Source: Nostoc sp036917775 (GTDB taxonomy: Bacteria > Cyanobacteriota > Cyanobacteriia > Cyanobacteriales > Nostocaceae). Taken from it: DNA of 64,000 nt. The stretch lies in assembly GCF_036917775.1 (NCBI RefSeq), contig NZ_JBALEQ010000068.1:1-64000 (forward strand). The letters are read 5' to 3'. Positions within the stretch are counted from its first letter, which is position 1. Each line of letters begins with the position of its first letter. The position numbers and the translations under genes were made by a program. Shown here piece by piece: positions 34,598 to 42,782 of this stretch. The notes under the pieces are model-generated. The model was not told the DNA's origin. It made no database searches and worked only from the letters and a program-made list of their open reading frames with translations.

Positions 34598-35641
34598 TTA
34601 TTCTTCTAATTCTATAACTTCTTGCGGCAACTCAAACAAACCATCTTCCCCAGCTTCAAAATCAACCACTTGATACACAGCATCAACATTTAACTCACCA
34701 TAAATGTGAGGAAATAATTCACCGATTTCAGCCTCTTCATAACGAATTTCAGCTTGTACTTTCTCAGAATCAATAAAAAGTAGTACTAATTCTTTTTGAT
34801 TATTAAAAAATCTCTTTGCAACTTTGAGTATTTGCGTTGATTTTGAACAATGTATAAAACCTTCACTGTCTAACGAATCAGCGCGATATGTACCAAGATT
34901 TTTTGCCTGTTCCCATTGTTGGCGTTTGGTAATGTGGAGAATGATGTTCATAGATAATCTAGGAATTGCTGCGTCTTGTAATATTTTTAGAAAATTCTCT
35001 AAGTTTGTAAAGTCTTTAATTACTCTTGTAGCGCCTACACTTGTTAATTTTTTATCACCTATTCCAATAAAAGCAATACTCAAGCCATAGGCTGCTTTTA
35101 CATCCCAAACACCATCACCGACAAAAACGACTTTCTGAAATTTTTCAACTTGATAAAACTTCTCTGCTTTGATAATAGCTGTTTTAATAATATCTTCTCG
35201 TGAAAGTGCATCATTAGCTGAAGCTAAGGGGACACCTTCTATTTCTAAGTTAGCTTTTTGAAGTTTTAGTTTAGCAGACTCACGCCAACCACCAGTTGCG
35301 ATCGCAACATACCAATCAGGATCTAGCTGTAATTTAGCTAATACATTTGCTGCACCAGTAATTTCACTGAATGAATCTTGGTTGTTAATAAAAGCTTCCT
35401 GAAGTAGACTAACAAAACGTGCTTTGAGTCTAACTAACTCTTCACCTAAAGGAAGACGTTCTAATTTTTCTTGGAAAATTTGCTGAGTAATTCCAGAATC
35501 TGTAGTGTATCCGTATTCAGCCCAATTTGTATTTATACCAAAAATACCAAACTCTAATGCAAGAGCGCGTACAAAACAATTTTCATCAATTTTGTAGGTA
35601 TTTGTTAGTGTACCATCAACATCAAAAATTACTAATTGCAT
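34598..35641 (-). CDS. HAD phosphatase fused to a DUF952 domain
   Basis: From the ATG at 35641 (M-Q-L-V-I-F-D-V-D-G-T-L-T), residues 1-230 form a HAD-superfamily hydrolase: the D-V-D-G-T motif, A-T-G-G for motif 2, and F-V-G-D-G-V-W-D for motif 4. From about residue 231 (M-N-I-I-L-H-I-T-K, codon at 34951) the chain is a DUF952 domain (G-F-I-H-C-S, L-F-P-H-I-Y-G-E-L). DUF952 is usually a separate protein of about 110 residues, and this M is a natural start. So this is a fusion, perhaps by loss of a stop codon. An upstream start at 35689 is also open. Confidence 0.8.
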   Translation of the reverse strand: MQLVIFDVDGTLTNTYKIDENCFVRALALEFGIFGINTNWAEYGYTTDSGITQQIFQEKLERLPLGEELVRLKARFVSLLQEAFINNQDSFSEITGAANVLAKLQLDPDWYVAIATGGWRESAKLKLQKANLEIEGVPLASANDALSREDIIKTAIIKAEKFYQVEKFQKVVFVGDGVWDVKAAYGLSIAFIGIGDKKLTSVGATRVIKDFTNLENFLKILQDAAIPRLSMNIILHITKRQQWEQAKNLGTYRADSLDSEGFIHCSKSTQILKVAKRFFNNQKELVLLFIDSEKVQAEIRYEEAEIGELFPHIYGELNVDAVYQVVDFEAGEDGLFELPQEVIELEE

Positions 35642-35727
35642 AGTATATTTATTGTAACTCACAGTTAATTTTAGAATCTGAGAAGCCAATTAAGCGATCG
35701 CTCAAAACAATTACCATCTACATAAGG

Positions 35728-37257
35728 TTAAAAATCAGTAGCAGTTACATTCGGCGGAATGCAAATATCTGGCGCACATAACCCAAAAAAATCTAGTGTT
35801 GTTACCTCAAAAGTATTCAAATCTACGCGGCGGATGACATGATTATTGGTATCAGCAACATATAAATGTGAGCCGTTAACACTCAATCCTGAAGGTTCAA
35901 AAAATCGGCTATTTTTACCTTGTCCATCTTGTAAACCAGCAGAACCGTTTCCTAAAACTGTTTGACAATTGCCACTCGGACTAACTAATTTAATTTTGTG
36001 ATTGTAGGTATCTGCTACCCACAGAGAATTTTGAGCAAATTCCACTCCTAAACAATGTTGTAAACGGACATCTTCACCTTGTTCATCAACGTCACCAAAA
36101 CCAAATAAACCCCCACTACCGCAAATAGTTCGTACTTGATACGGTTCTACAATTCCCACACCACGAATTGAACTAACTTCACTGTCAGCGATATATAATT
36201 CTTTTCCATCGGTGCTAATACCACTGGGTTGAGCAAAAGCAGATTCGGTAAGCGAACCATCAACGCAAGCTTCTGCACCAGTACCAGCATAAGTTTTAAT
36301 CATGCTAGTTTCTAAATCCATTTCCCAGATTTGATGCGGCCCAGCCATTGCAATAAATAAGGTATTTCCCACTTTCACTAAATCCCAAGGGGAATTAAGT
36401 GCAGTTTCTAAACCAACACCACCATGAGGATGAATATTCCGGCTTTGTTCTCCAGTTCCTGCGATCGCTTCCACTACTTGACGCTTCAAGTCAACTCGCC
36501 GCAGGGTATGATTTTCTGTATCAGCAACATAAAGAATTTGATTTTCTGCATCATAAGCCATTCCTTGTGGTGCAAAAAACTGCGCTTCATTAAAAGCACC
36601 ATCGGTTAAGCCAGATTTTCCAGTACCAATTAAGTGCAGAATCTCACCGTCGAAGCTACTCATAACCAGGCGATGATGTCCAGAGTCAGCGATGAACAAA
36701 CCCGCTTGGGTAGCTAAAACTTTACCAGGAAAAGCTAGGGGAGTAATTAATGGCTGGCGCTGTTTTTCTAATATCAAACTAAGTTCTTGAAAATTAATCG
36801 TGCCTTTATCTTGATGTTGCTGAATTAGTTTTTGAATCAACTCGTCTAAAGTGTCACGGTTTCCTTCTCCAGAAATCTGACCAATCACGTAACCTTCTGG
36901 ATCAATAATTATTAAGGTAGGCCAAGCACGTACAGCATATTCCTCCCAAAGTCGAAAATTGCTGTCAACTATAACTGGGTGTTCAACGTCGTAGCGCAGG
37001 ATAGCTTGGCGAATATTTTCTATTTCTTTTTCGTTGTCAAATTTGGCAGAATGAACACCAATAACGGTAAGACTATCTTTATATTTCTGTTCTAAATATT
37101 TCAGGTTTGGCAGAATATGCAGACAATTTATACAGCAGTATGTCCAAAAGTCTAAAATTACGACTCTACCCTTGAGTTGTTTAAGAGACAAAGGTTTATC
37201 GGTATTGAGCCAAGAGTAATTTTGTGGTAATTCTGGCGCTCTAACACGGGGAAGCAT
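35728..37257 (-). CDS. thioredoxin-like protein with NHL repeats
   Basis: The 509-residue protein starts with a thioredoxin fold domain (F-W-T-Y-C-C-I-N-C-L-H, active cysteines near 42 and 45) followed by NHL-repeat blades from about 175 to 500 (V-A-D-T-x-N-H, V-D-x-x-x-x-V-x-T). This architecture resembles NHLRC2-type proteins. There is no signal peptide, so it is probably cytoplasmic. Its substrate is unknown. It is divergent from the glutaminase gene, 54 bp apart, with an attcgtaattcg-type repeat between them. Confidence 0.85.
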   Translation of the reverse strand: MLPRVRAPELPQNYSWLNTDKPLSLKQLKGRVVILDFWTYCCINCLHILPNLKYLEQKYKDSLTVIGVHSAKFDNEKEIENIRQAILRYDVEHPVIVDSNFRLWEEYAVRAWPTLIIIDPEGYVIGQISGEGNRDTLDELIQKLIQQHQDKGTINFQELSLILEKQRQPLITPLAFPGKVLATQAGLFIADSGHHRLVMSSFDGEILHLIGTGKSGLTDGAFNEAQFFAPQGMAYDAENQILYVADTENHTLRRVDLKRQVVEAIAGTGEQSRNIHPHGGVGLETALNSPWDLVKVGNTLFIAMAGPHQIWEMDLETSMIKTYAGTGAEACVDGSLTESAFAQPSGISTDGKELYIADSEVSSIRGVGIVEPYQVRTICGSGGLFGFGDVDEQGEDVRLQHCLGVEFAQNSLWVADTYNHKIKLVSPSGNCQTVLGNGSAGLQDGQGKNSRFFEPSGLSVNGSHLYVADTNNHVIRRVDLNTFEVTTLDFFGLCAPDICIPPNVTATDF

Positions 37258-37311
37258 AATAGTTCGTAATTCGTAGTTCGTAATTCGTAATTTAATCTGG
37301 ATATATCTGTT

Positions 37312-38226
37312 GTGACAGGACTTGAAAAATTAACTACTACGGAGTTATCAGCTTGGGTAGAACAAGCTAAAATTCTGGCTAAACAGGGACGAGTTATCGA
37401 TCGCATTCCGCAATTAGCAAAAGCTAATCCTGGTTGGTTTGCAGTTCACGTCTGCTGTGAATCGGGGAAAAATATCAGCTTTGGGGATACCGCTTGTATC
37501 TTCCCGCTAATGAGCGTTATTAAGACATTTTCTCTACTTTATCTGCTGGAACATTTTGGCGCAGAAACGGTTTTTGGCTGGGTTGGGGTAGAACCATCGG
37601 ATGCACCCTTCAATTCTTTAGAACAATTAGTTAGCGATCGCGGCCGCCCCCGCAACCCGATGATTAATAGTGGGGCCATCACCCTCGCTGATAAGTTACC
37701 AGGAAAGGATGCTACCCAACGCACTCTTTTATTTTGTCAATGGCTCAATCAATTAGCAGGTTGCCAACTCAGGTTAGATGAAGTAATGCTGGCTTCAGTG
37801 CGATTAACGCGTTCAACAGCTAATGAAGCGATCGCAAACTATCTTGCCGAAACAGGTTATTTAGAAAATCTTGAAATAGCACTTGACACTTATGAGCAAA
37901 TATGCTGTATTTCTGGGCGAGTTGAAGATTTAGCCCTGTTAGGAAAACTTCTAGCTTGTGAAAGTGGGTTGGTGAAATCACAGAATCGCCGGATTATCAA
38001 TGCTGTGATGTTAACTTGTGGACTTTATGAAGCTTCTGCCGAGTTTGCAGTCAGAGTTGGTTTACCGATGAAATCAGGGATTGGTGGTGGACTTGTAGCA
38101 ATAGTACCAAGTGAGGGAGCGATCGCTTGCTACAGTCCTGGGTTGGATGATATCGGAAATCCTGTAGGTGCGATCGCATTTATTGAGGCTTTAGCGCGAG
38201 AGTTACAGTTGAGTGTCTTTGCTTAG
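37312..38226 (+). CDS. glsA: glutaminase (beta-lactamase-fold type)
   Basis: The 304-residue protein fits the Glutaminase family that hydrolyses glutamine to glutamate and ammonia. The catalytic serine-lysine pair is S-x-x-K in L-M-S-V-I-K (Ser68/Lys71), with N-P-M-I-N-S-G-A-I and M-K-S-G-I-G-G-G-L supporting. It starts at a GTG (37312), as no ATG precedes the homologous N-terminus; a leader start is not seen. Its last 24 bases overlap the end of the convergent lipoprotein gene. Confidence 0.88.
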   Translation: MTGLEKLTTTELSAWVEQAKILAKQGRVIDRIPQLAKANPGWFAVHVCCESGKNISFGDTACIFPLMSVIKTFSLLYLLEHFGAETVFGWVGVEPSDAPFNSLEQLVSDRGRPRNPMINSGAITLADKLPGKDATQRTLLFCQWLNQLAGCQLRLDEVMLASVRLTRSTANEAIANYLAETGYLENLEIALDTYEQICCISGRVEDLALLGKLLACESGLVKSQNRRIINAVMLTCGLYEASAEFAVRVGLPMKSGIGGGLVAIVPSEGAIACYSPGLDDIGNPVGAIAFIEALARELQLSVFA

Positions 38227-39852
38227 TTTTGGTTTTTCTGCTTCGGGAGCGCTTATTTTAGGTAACGGCGTTGATTCAGGAGTTGTTATTACCTCTGGCT
38301 GTGGTTCTGATACAGGAGACTCAATAATCTCTGGCAGTGCAGGTGGCAAACTCGGAGATGGCGCAACTGTTACTTGTGGAGTAGGTGTCTTGCTGGTTCG
38401 ACGCTGAAAAAATCCGCCAAATCTAGATTTTGTTGGCTGAGGCGTAACTTTTTCAGGTAACGGTGTTGATTCAGGAGTTGGCGTTACCTCTGGCTTTGGT
38501 TCTAGTGTTGGCGTAATTATTTCTGGTGCAGGAGACTCAATAATCTCTGGCAGCGTGGGTGGCAAACTAGGAGATGGCTCAACTGTTACTTCTGAAGTAG
38601 GTATCTTACCCGCCCGACGGTTAAAAAATCCGTCAACTTTAGGTTTAGTTGGCTGAGGCACAACTTTTTCAGGTAGCGGCGTTGATTCTGGAGTCGGCGT
38701 TACCGTTGGCTGTGGTTCTGATGGTGTCGGGGATAAGGTAGGAGATGGTACAACTGTTGGAACTTCTAATTTTGGTTCTTCTGGCTGTGTTTTAGATTCT
38801 TTTGGAGCTTCAGTTTCAGGAAGAGGCTGCTTTTCTAGCTTCGGTTGGATTTGGGGTGTTTTTTCAATAGAAGGTGCAGGTGTAAGTTTATAATTCGGGT
38901 CTACAATGCCACGTACCTCATCTGCTGTAAGTTCTCCTCTCACGATTTTCGACAAAGTATCTTTACCCTTTGGCTGGAAGTCAATGACTCGGACTGTGGT
39001 ATTAAAGACATTTTTGAGAGGATTTCCCTGATTATCGAGAAATTCTAGCTTTATCCAGTTTTTACCAGTTTGGAAGCCTTTAAGATAAACTGCTTGCCAG
39101 CGATCGAAAACAAAGCTTTCACCATTAATTGTGACGCGGATGCGCCAATCACTAAATCCTTCGTTAGTGTTTTCCTTGTCAACGAGGTGCAAGGGAGCGT
39201 TAGTGAGATAAAAGTCCAGTAAGATTGGCTCTGCCCCGTAGCTACTTTGAGGACGGCTGTAAGTTAGCAGAGGTAACTTGGGATCTGGGTTATTGTCGTC
39301 TGTTTTGGTAAAAACATGAAATGTTGTCTGGGTATAAGCCCCTTCATTTTTAAAGCTTTCATGCCAAGGACGAGAGGCAAAGACGCGCAGGGTATGAGTA
39401 CCTGGAGACAATTCTGGCAAAACCAAGGGTTGATTCAGATCATAAACAGGAATATAAGGTTGATTATCCAGAATTACGTGGAGATGTGGCCCCAGTTGTA
39501 ATTGTGGGTCTTTAAATATTGGTAGATCCTTAACCTGAAAACTGGCTGTAACTTTATTATTTTGGAAAACTTCATCAGGTCTTGGAGTCAGAATTGCCAC
39601 TTGTGGCTGATACACCTCCAAACTTGGACGCAGTGCTTGGATAACAGATGGCGGGGAAACTTCCGAAAATTGCTTTGAAATTTGAGAAATCTGTGGAGGG
39701 TTTTCTCTATAACCAGTAGATACTTCCTGGCTATCAGCCTTATCGCCGCAACTGGTCAAGCTTAATACCAGCACCAATGTCATTATCCACCTAAGAATCG
39801 GGAACCTCTCAGGGAGGAGCTTCTCTAACACCCTTTTCTGCCACGAGTTCAT
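38203..39852 (-). CDS. proline-rich lipoprotein with duplicated C-terminal repeats
   Basis: Starting at ATG 39852, the product (549 residues) has a lipoprotein-type signal (V-L-V-L-S-L-T-S-C-G, cysteine near 35), so it is membrane-anchored. Residues about 80-300 are a folded region with no family that I recognise. From about 320 it is proline-rich, with two and a half near-identical 65-70-residue units (T-P-E-S-T-P-L-P-E-K-V, F-F-x-R-R, S-P-S-L-P-P-x-L-P-E-I-I-E-S-P). The DNA shows the same duplication (about 38245-38700). It ends inside the convergent glutaminase gene. Confidence 0.7.
   Translation of the reverse strand: MNSWQKRVLEKLLPERFPILRWIMTLVLVLSLTSCGDKADSQEVSTGYRENPPQISQISKQFSEVSPPSVIQALRPSLEVYQPQVAILTPRPDEVFQNNKVTASFQVKDLPIFKDPQLQLGPHLHVILDNQPYIPVYDLNQPLVLPELSPGTHTLRVFASRPWHESFKNEGAYTQTTFHVFTKTDDNNPDPKLPLLTYSRPQSSYGAEPILLDFYLTNAPLHLVDKENTNEGFSDWRIRVTINGESFVFDRWQAVYLKGFQTGKNWIKLEFLDNQGNPLKNVFNTTVRVIDFQPKGKDTLSKIVRGELTADEVRGIVDPNYKLTPAPSIEKTPQIQPKLEKQPLPETEAPKESKTQPEEPKLEVPTVVPSPTLSPTPSEPQPTVTPTPESTPLPEKVVPQPTKPKVDGFFNRRAGKIPTSEVTVEPSPSLPPTLPEIIESPAPEIITPTLEPKPEVTPTPESTPLPEKVTPQPTKSRFGGFFQRRTSKTPTPQVTVAPSPSLPPALPEIIESPVSEPQPEVITTPESTPLPKISAPEAEKPKLSKDTQL
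38245..38700 (-). repeat. tandem duplication inside the lipoprotein gene
   Basis: About 210-bp units are repeated, visible by the recurring tttttcaggtaacggygttga and ctcaataatctctggcag, and by the shared protein motif S-P-S-L-P-P. The third unit is partial. Confidence 0.75.
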
Positions 39853-39912
39853 GCGTTGCACCAGTGATAGTCTTCGACAATTGCACAGATTATTTTCGCT
39901 CAAACTGTCCAT

Positions 39913-40389
39913 CTGGCACTATAGCCCAAAAGGTAAATCTACCTCACATTTCCTAAGTTTTCCTGTGTCTATTTCAGTAAATGTTAAAACAAGTCATACT
40001 TTTTACAGCTTTTTACTTACAACAATGGAAATATGACACAAATGTTCATGAGTAATAGCAGTAAAAGCTGGAAATCGAGTGCATACAGCAAAATCATAAA
40101 ACTTACGAATTGTTATTCTTTGTAAATTAAAATGGTTAATCTATTGACTTTTAGACAAATAGTTTGAAGTTAAAAGGCAGATCAGACGGTAATTTCAGCA
40201 ATATTCCACCAAGTTTGAATTATTGTTAAAATATCTCCAACAAAGTGCAGGTGAAGACTCTATAATTCAACGAGAAACAACTCTCCACATAGGGTCTTCA
40301 TCGCGGCTTCAGTAAAATTCTGAGTATGCGGTAATGGTTCACTTTGTGGTATTCATGATTCCTCATTCCTTATCAAGAGAGGAGGTCAA
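39913..40389. other. psaA upstream region
   Basis: The 477-bp spacer is AT-rich and carries the psaAB promoter and a probably long leader. I see a ribosome site (gagaggaggtc, 40376-40386) before the psaA ATG. A possible RpaB box is listed separately. No other gene is seen. Confidence 0.6.
40002..40017. promoter_or_regulatory. possible HLR1-like (RpaB) direct repeat upstream of psaA
   Basis: TTTACA, four bases, then TTTACT (40002-40017) resembles the HLR1 pattern of two TTTACA-type halves that RpaB binds in high-light-regulated photosystem I promoters. The spacer bases do not fit the consensus fully, and the distance to psaA (about 370 bp) would require a long leader. Confidence 0.35.
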
Positions 40390-42648
40390 ATGACAATAAG
40401 TCCTCCGGAGCGAGAGGAAAAGAAGGCAAGAATCATCGTCGATAACGATCCAGTTCCAACCTCATTCGAGAGATGGGCGAAACCTGGACACTTTGACAGA
40501 TCCTTAGCCAGAGGTCCCAAAACCACCACATGGATTTGGAACCTGCACGCACTCGCCCATGATTTTGATACACATACAAGCGATTTAGAAGACATATCCC
40601 GCAAGATATTCTCAGCCCACTTCGGCCACCTAGCCGTAGTGATGGTTTGGTTGAGCGGGATGATTTTCCACGGCGCGAAGTTTTCTAACTACGAAGCTTG
40701 GCTAAGTGACCCGTTAAACGTTAAGCCTAGCGCTCAAGTCGTTTGGCCCATTGTCGGACAAGACATTTTAAACGGTGATGTTGGCGGTGGTTTCCACGGT
40801 ATTCAAATCACCTCCGGTTTGTTCCAAGTATGGCGTGGTTGGGGGATTACAAACTCCTTCCAGCTTTACGTAACTGCGATCGGTGGCTTGGTATTAGCAG
40901 GCTTATTCCTATTTGCCGGCTGGTTCCACTACCATAAACGCGCTCCCAAACTGGAATGGTTCCAGAATGTGGAGTCGATGCTGAATCACCACTTGCAAGT
41001 ATTGCTAGGTTGTGGTTCCTTGGGATGGGCAGGTCACTTAATCCACGTGTCCGCACCGACCAACAAGCTTTTGGATGCAGGCGTTGCTCTCAAAGACATC
41101 CCCTTGCCCCACGAGTTCATCTTGAACAAAGACTTGTTGACCGAGTTGTATCCCAGCTTTGCTGCTGGTTTAGCACCTTTCTTCACCTTGAACTGGGGTC
41201 AGTATGCTGACTTCCTTACCTTCAAGGGCGGTCTGAACCCAGTAACAGGTGGCTTGTGGATGACTGACATCGCTCATCACCACTTAGCGATCGCAGTTCT
41301 CTTTATCGTTGCTGGACATCAGTACCGTACCAACTGGGGTATTGGTCACAGCATTAAAGAGATCCTAGAAAACCACAAAGGTCCTTTCACTGGTGAAGGT
41401 CACAAAGGTCTCTACGAAAACCTGACCACATCTTGGCACGCTCAGTTGGCTACTAACCTGGCCTTCTTGGGTTCACTGACCATCATCATCGCGCATCACA
41501 TGTACGCGATGCCCCCCTATCCATATTTGGCAACTGATTACGCTACACAGTTGTGCATATTCACTCACCATATTTGGATCGGTGGCTTCTTGATTGTTGG
41601 TGGAGCAGCTCACGCTGCGATCTTCATGGTGCGGGATTACGATCCAGTTGTGAATCAAAACAACGTATTGGATCGGGTAATTCGTCACCGTGATGCGATT
41701 ATTTCTCACCTAAACTGGGTATGTATTTTCCTCGGCTTCCATAGCTTTGGACTTTACATCCACAACGACACAATGCGTGCATTGGGTCGTCCTCAAGACT
41801 TGTTCTCTGATACAGGGATTCAATTGCAGCCAGTATTTGCCCAGTGGATACAAAATATCCACGCCTTGGCTCCTGGTACAACTGCACCTAATGCCCTAGA
41901 ACCAGTTAGCTATGTCTTTGGTGGCGGTATTTTGGCTGTTGGCGGTAAAGTGGCAGCTGCACCCATTGCTTTGGGCACAGCCGACTTCCTAATTCACCAC
42001 ATTCACGCTTTCACCATTCACGTCACCGTCCTAATTCTGCTCAAAGGTGTGCTGTATGCCCGTAGCTCTCGTCTGATTCCAGACAAAGCAAACCTGGGCT
42101 TCCGCTTCCCCTGCGACGGTCCTGGTCGTGGCGGTACTTGCCAAGTGTCTGGTTGGGATCACGTATTCCTCGGACTATTCTGGATGTACAACTCCCTGTC
42201 TATTGTAATTTTCCACTTCAGTTGGAAGATGCAATCAGATGTTTGGGGAACCGTAGATGCAGATGGTACTGTGACTCACATCACTGGTGGCAACTTTGCC
42301 CAAAGTGCTATTACCATCAACGGTTGGTTACGGGACTTCTTGTGGGCACAAGCTACACAAGTCATCAATTCCTATGGCAGCGCGCTATCTGCCTATGGTC
42401 TACTCTTCTTAGGCGCTCACTTTGTCTGGGCATTCAGCTTGATGTTCCTGTTCAGTGGTCGCGGCTACTGGCAAGAACTGATTGAGTCCATTGTTTGGGC
42501 GCATAACAAACTGAAGGTAGCACCAGCAATTCAGCCTCGCGCTCTGAGTATTATTCAGGGTCGGGCTGTAGGGGTAGCTCACTACCTCTTAGGAGGAATT
42601 GCCACAACTTGGGCATTCTTCCATGCACACATCCTTTCAGTAGGGTAG
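40390..42648 (+). CDS. psaA: photosystem I P700 apoprotein A1
   Basis: PsaA is the large reaction-centre subunit that, with PsaB, binds P700, most antenna chlorophylls, the quinones and the shared F-X 4Fe-4S cluster. The 752-residue length is standard. The F-X loop F-P-C-D-G-P-G-R-G-G-T-C is near 573-584. Eleven membrane helices are expected, and the H-H-L-A-I-A motifs that ligate chlorophyll are visible. It is first in psaAB, with 134 bp to psaB. Confidence 0.98.
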   Translation: MTISPPEREEKKARIIVDNDPVPTSFERWAKPGHFDRSLARGPKTTTWIWNLHALAHDFDTHTSDLEDISRKIFSAHFGHLAVVMVWLSGMIFHGAKFSNYEAWLSDPLNVKPSAQVVWPIVGQDILNGDVGGGFHGIQITSGLFQVWRGWGITNSFQLYVTAIGGLVLAGLFLFAGWFHYHKRAPKLEWFQNVESMLNHHLQVLLGCGSLGWAGHLIHVSAPTNKLLDAGVALKDIPLPHEFILNKDLLTELYPSFAAGLAPFFTLNWGQYADFLTFKGGLNPVTGGLWMTDIAHHHLAIAVLFIVAGHQYRTNWGIGHSIKEILENHKGPFTGEGHKGLYENLTTSWHAQLATNLAFLGSLTIIIAHHMYAMPPYPYLATDYATQLCIFTHHIWIGGFLIVGGAAHAAIFMVRDYDPVVNQNNVLDRVIRHRDAIISHLNWVCIFLGFHSFGLYIHNDTMRALGRPQDLFSDTGIQLQPVFAQWIQNIHALAPGTTAPNALEPVSYVFGGGILAVGGKVAAAPIALGTADFLIHHIHAFTIHVTVLILLKGVLYARSSRLIPDKANLGFRFPCDGPGRGGTCQVSGWDHVFLGLFWMYNSLSIVIFHFSWKMQSDVWGTVDADGTVTHITGGNFAQSAITINGWLRDFLWAQATQVINSYGSALSAYGLLFLGAHFVWAFSLMFLFSGRGYWQELIESIVWAHNKLKVAPAIQPRALSIIQGRAVGVAHYLLGGIATTWAFFHAHILSVG

Positions 42649-42657
42649 CAATCAGTT

Positions 42658-42738
42658 GTGGAGTGCTGAGTGCTGAGTGCTGAGTGCTGAGAAAATACTC
42701 AAAACTTGGTACTCAGAACTCAAAACTCAGGACTCTAG
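42658..42738. repeat. heptamer repeats in the psaA-psaB spacer
   Basis: gagtgct is repeated about four times (42661-42690), followed by a degenerate aaactca/ggactc stretch to 42738. It lies within the psaAB transcript and could fold into RNA structure between the two genes. Confidence 0.8.
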
Positions 42739-42782
42739 ACACTGGTATTTGATGGCTAAAGGTCAGAGGATTTATTAAACCT

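Noticed and set aside
37158..37406. Minus-strand open frame between the thioredoxin-NHL gene and glutaminase
   Set aside because: It overlaps both conserved genes in another frame and passes through a 7-mer repeat.
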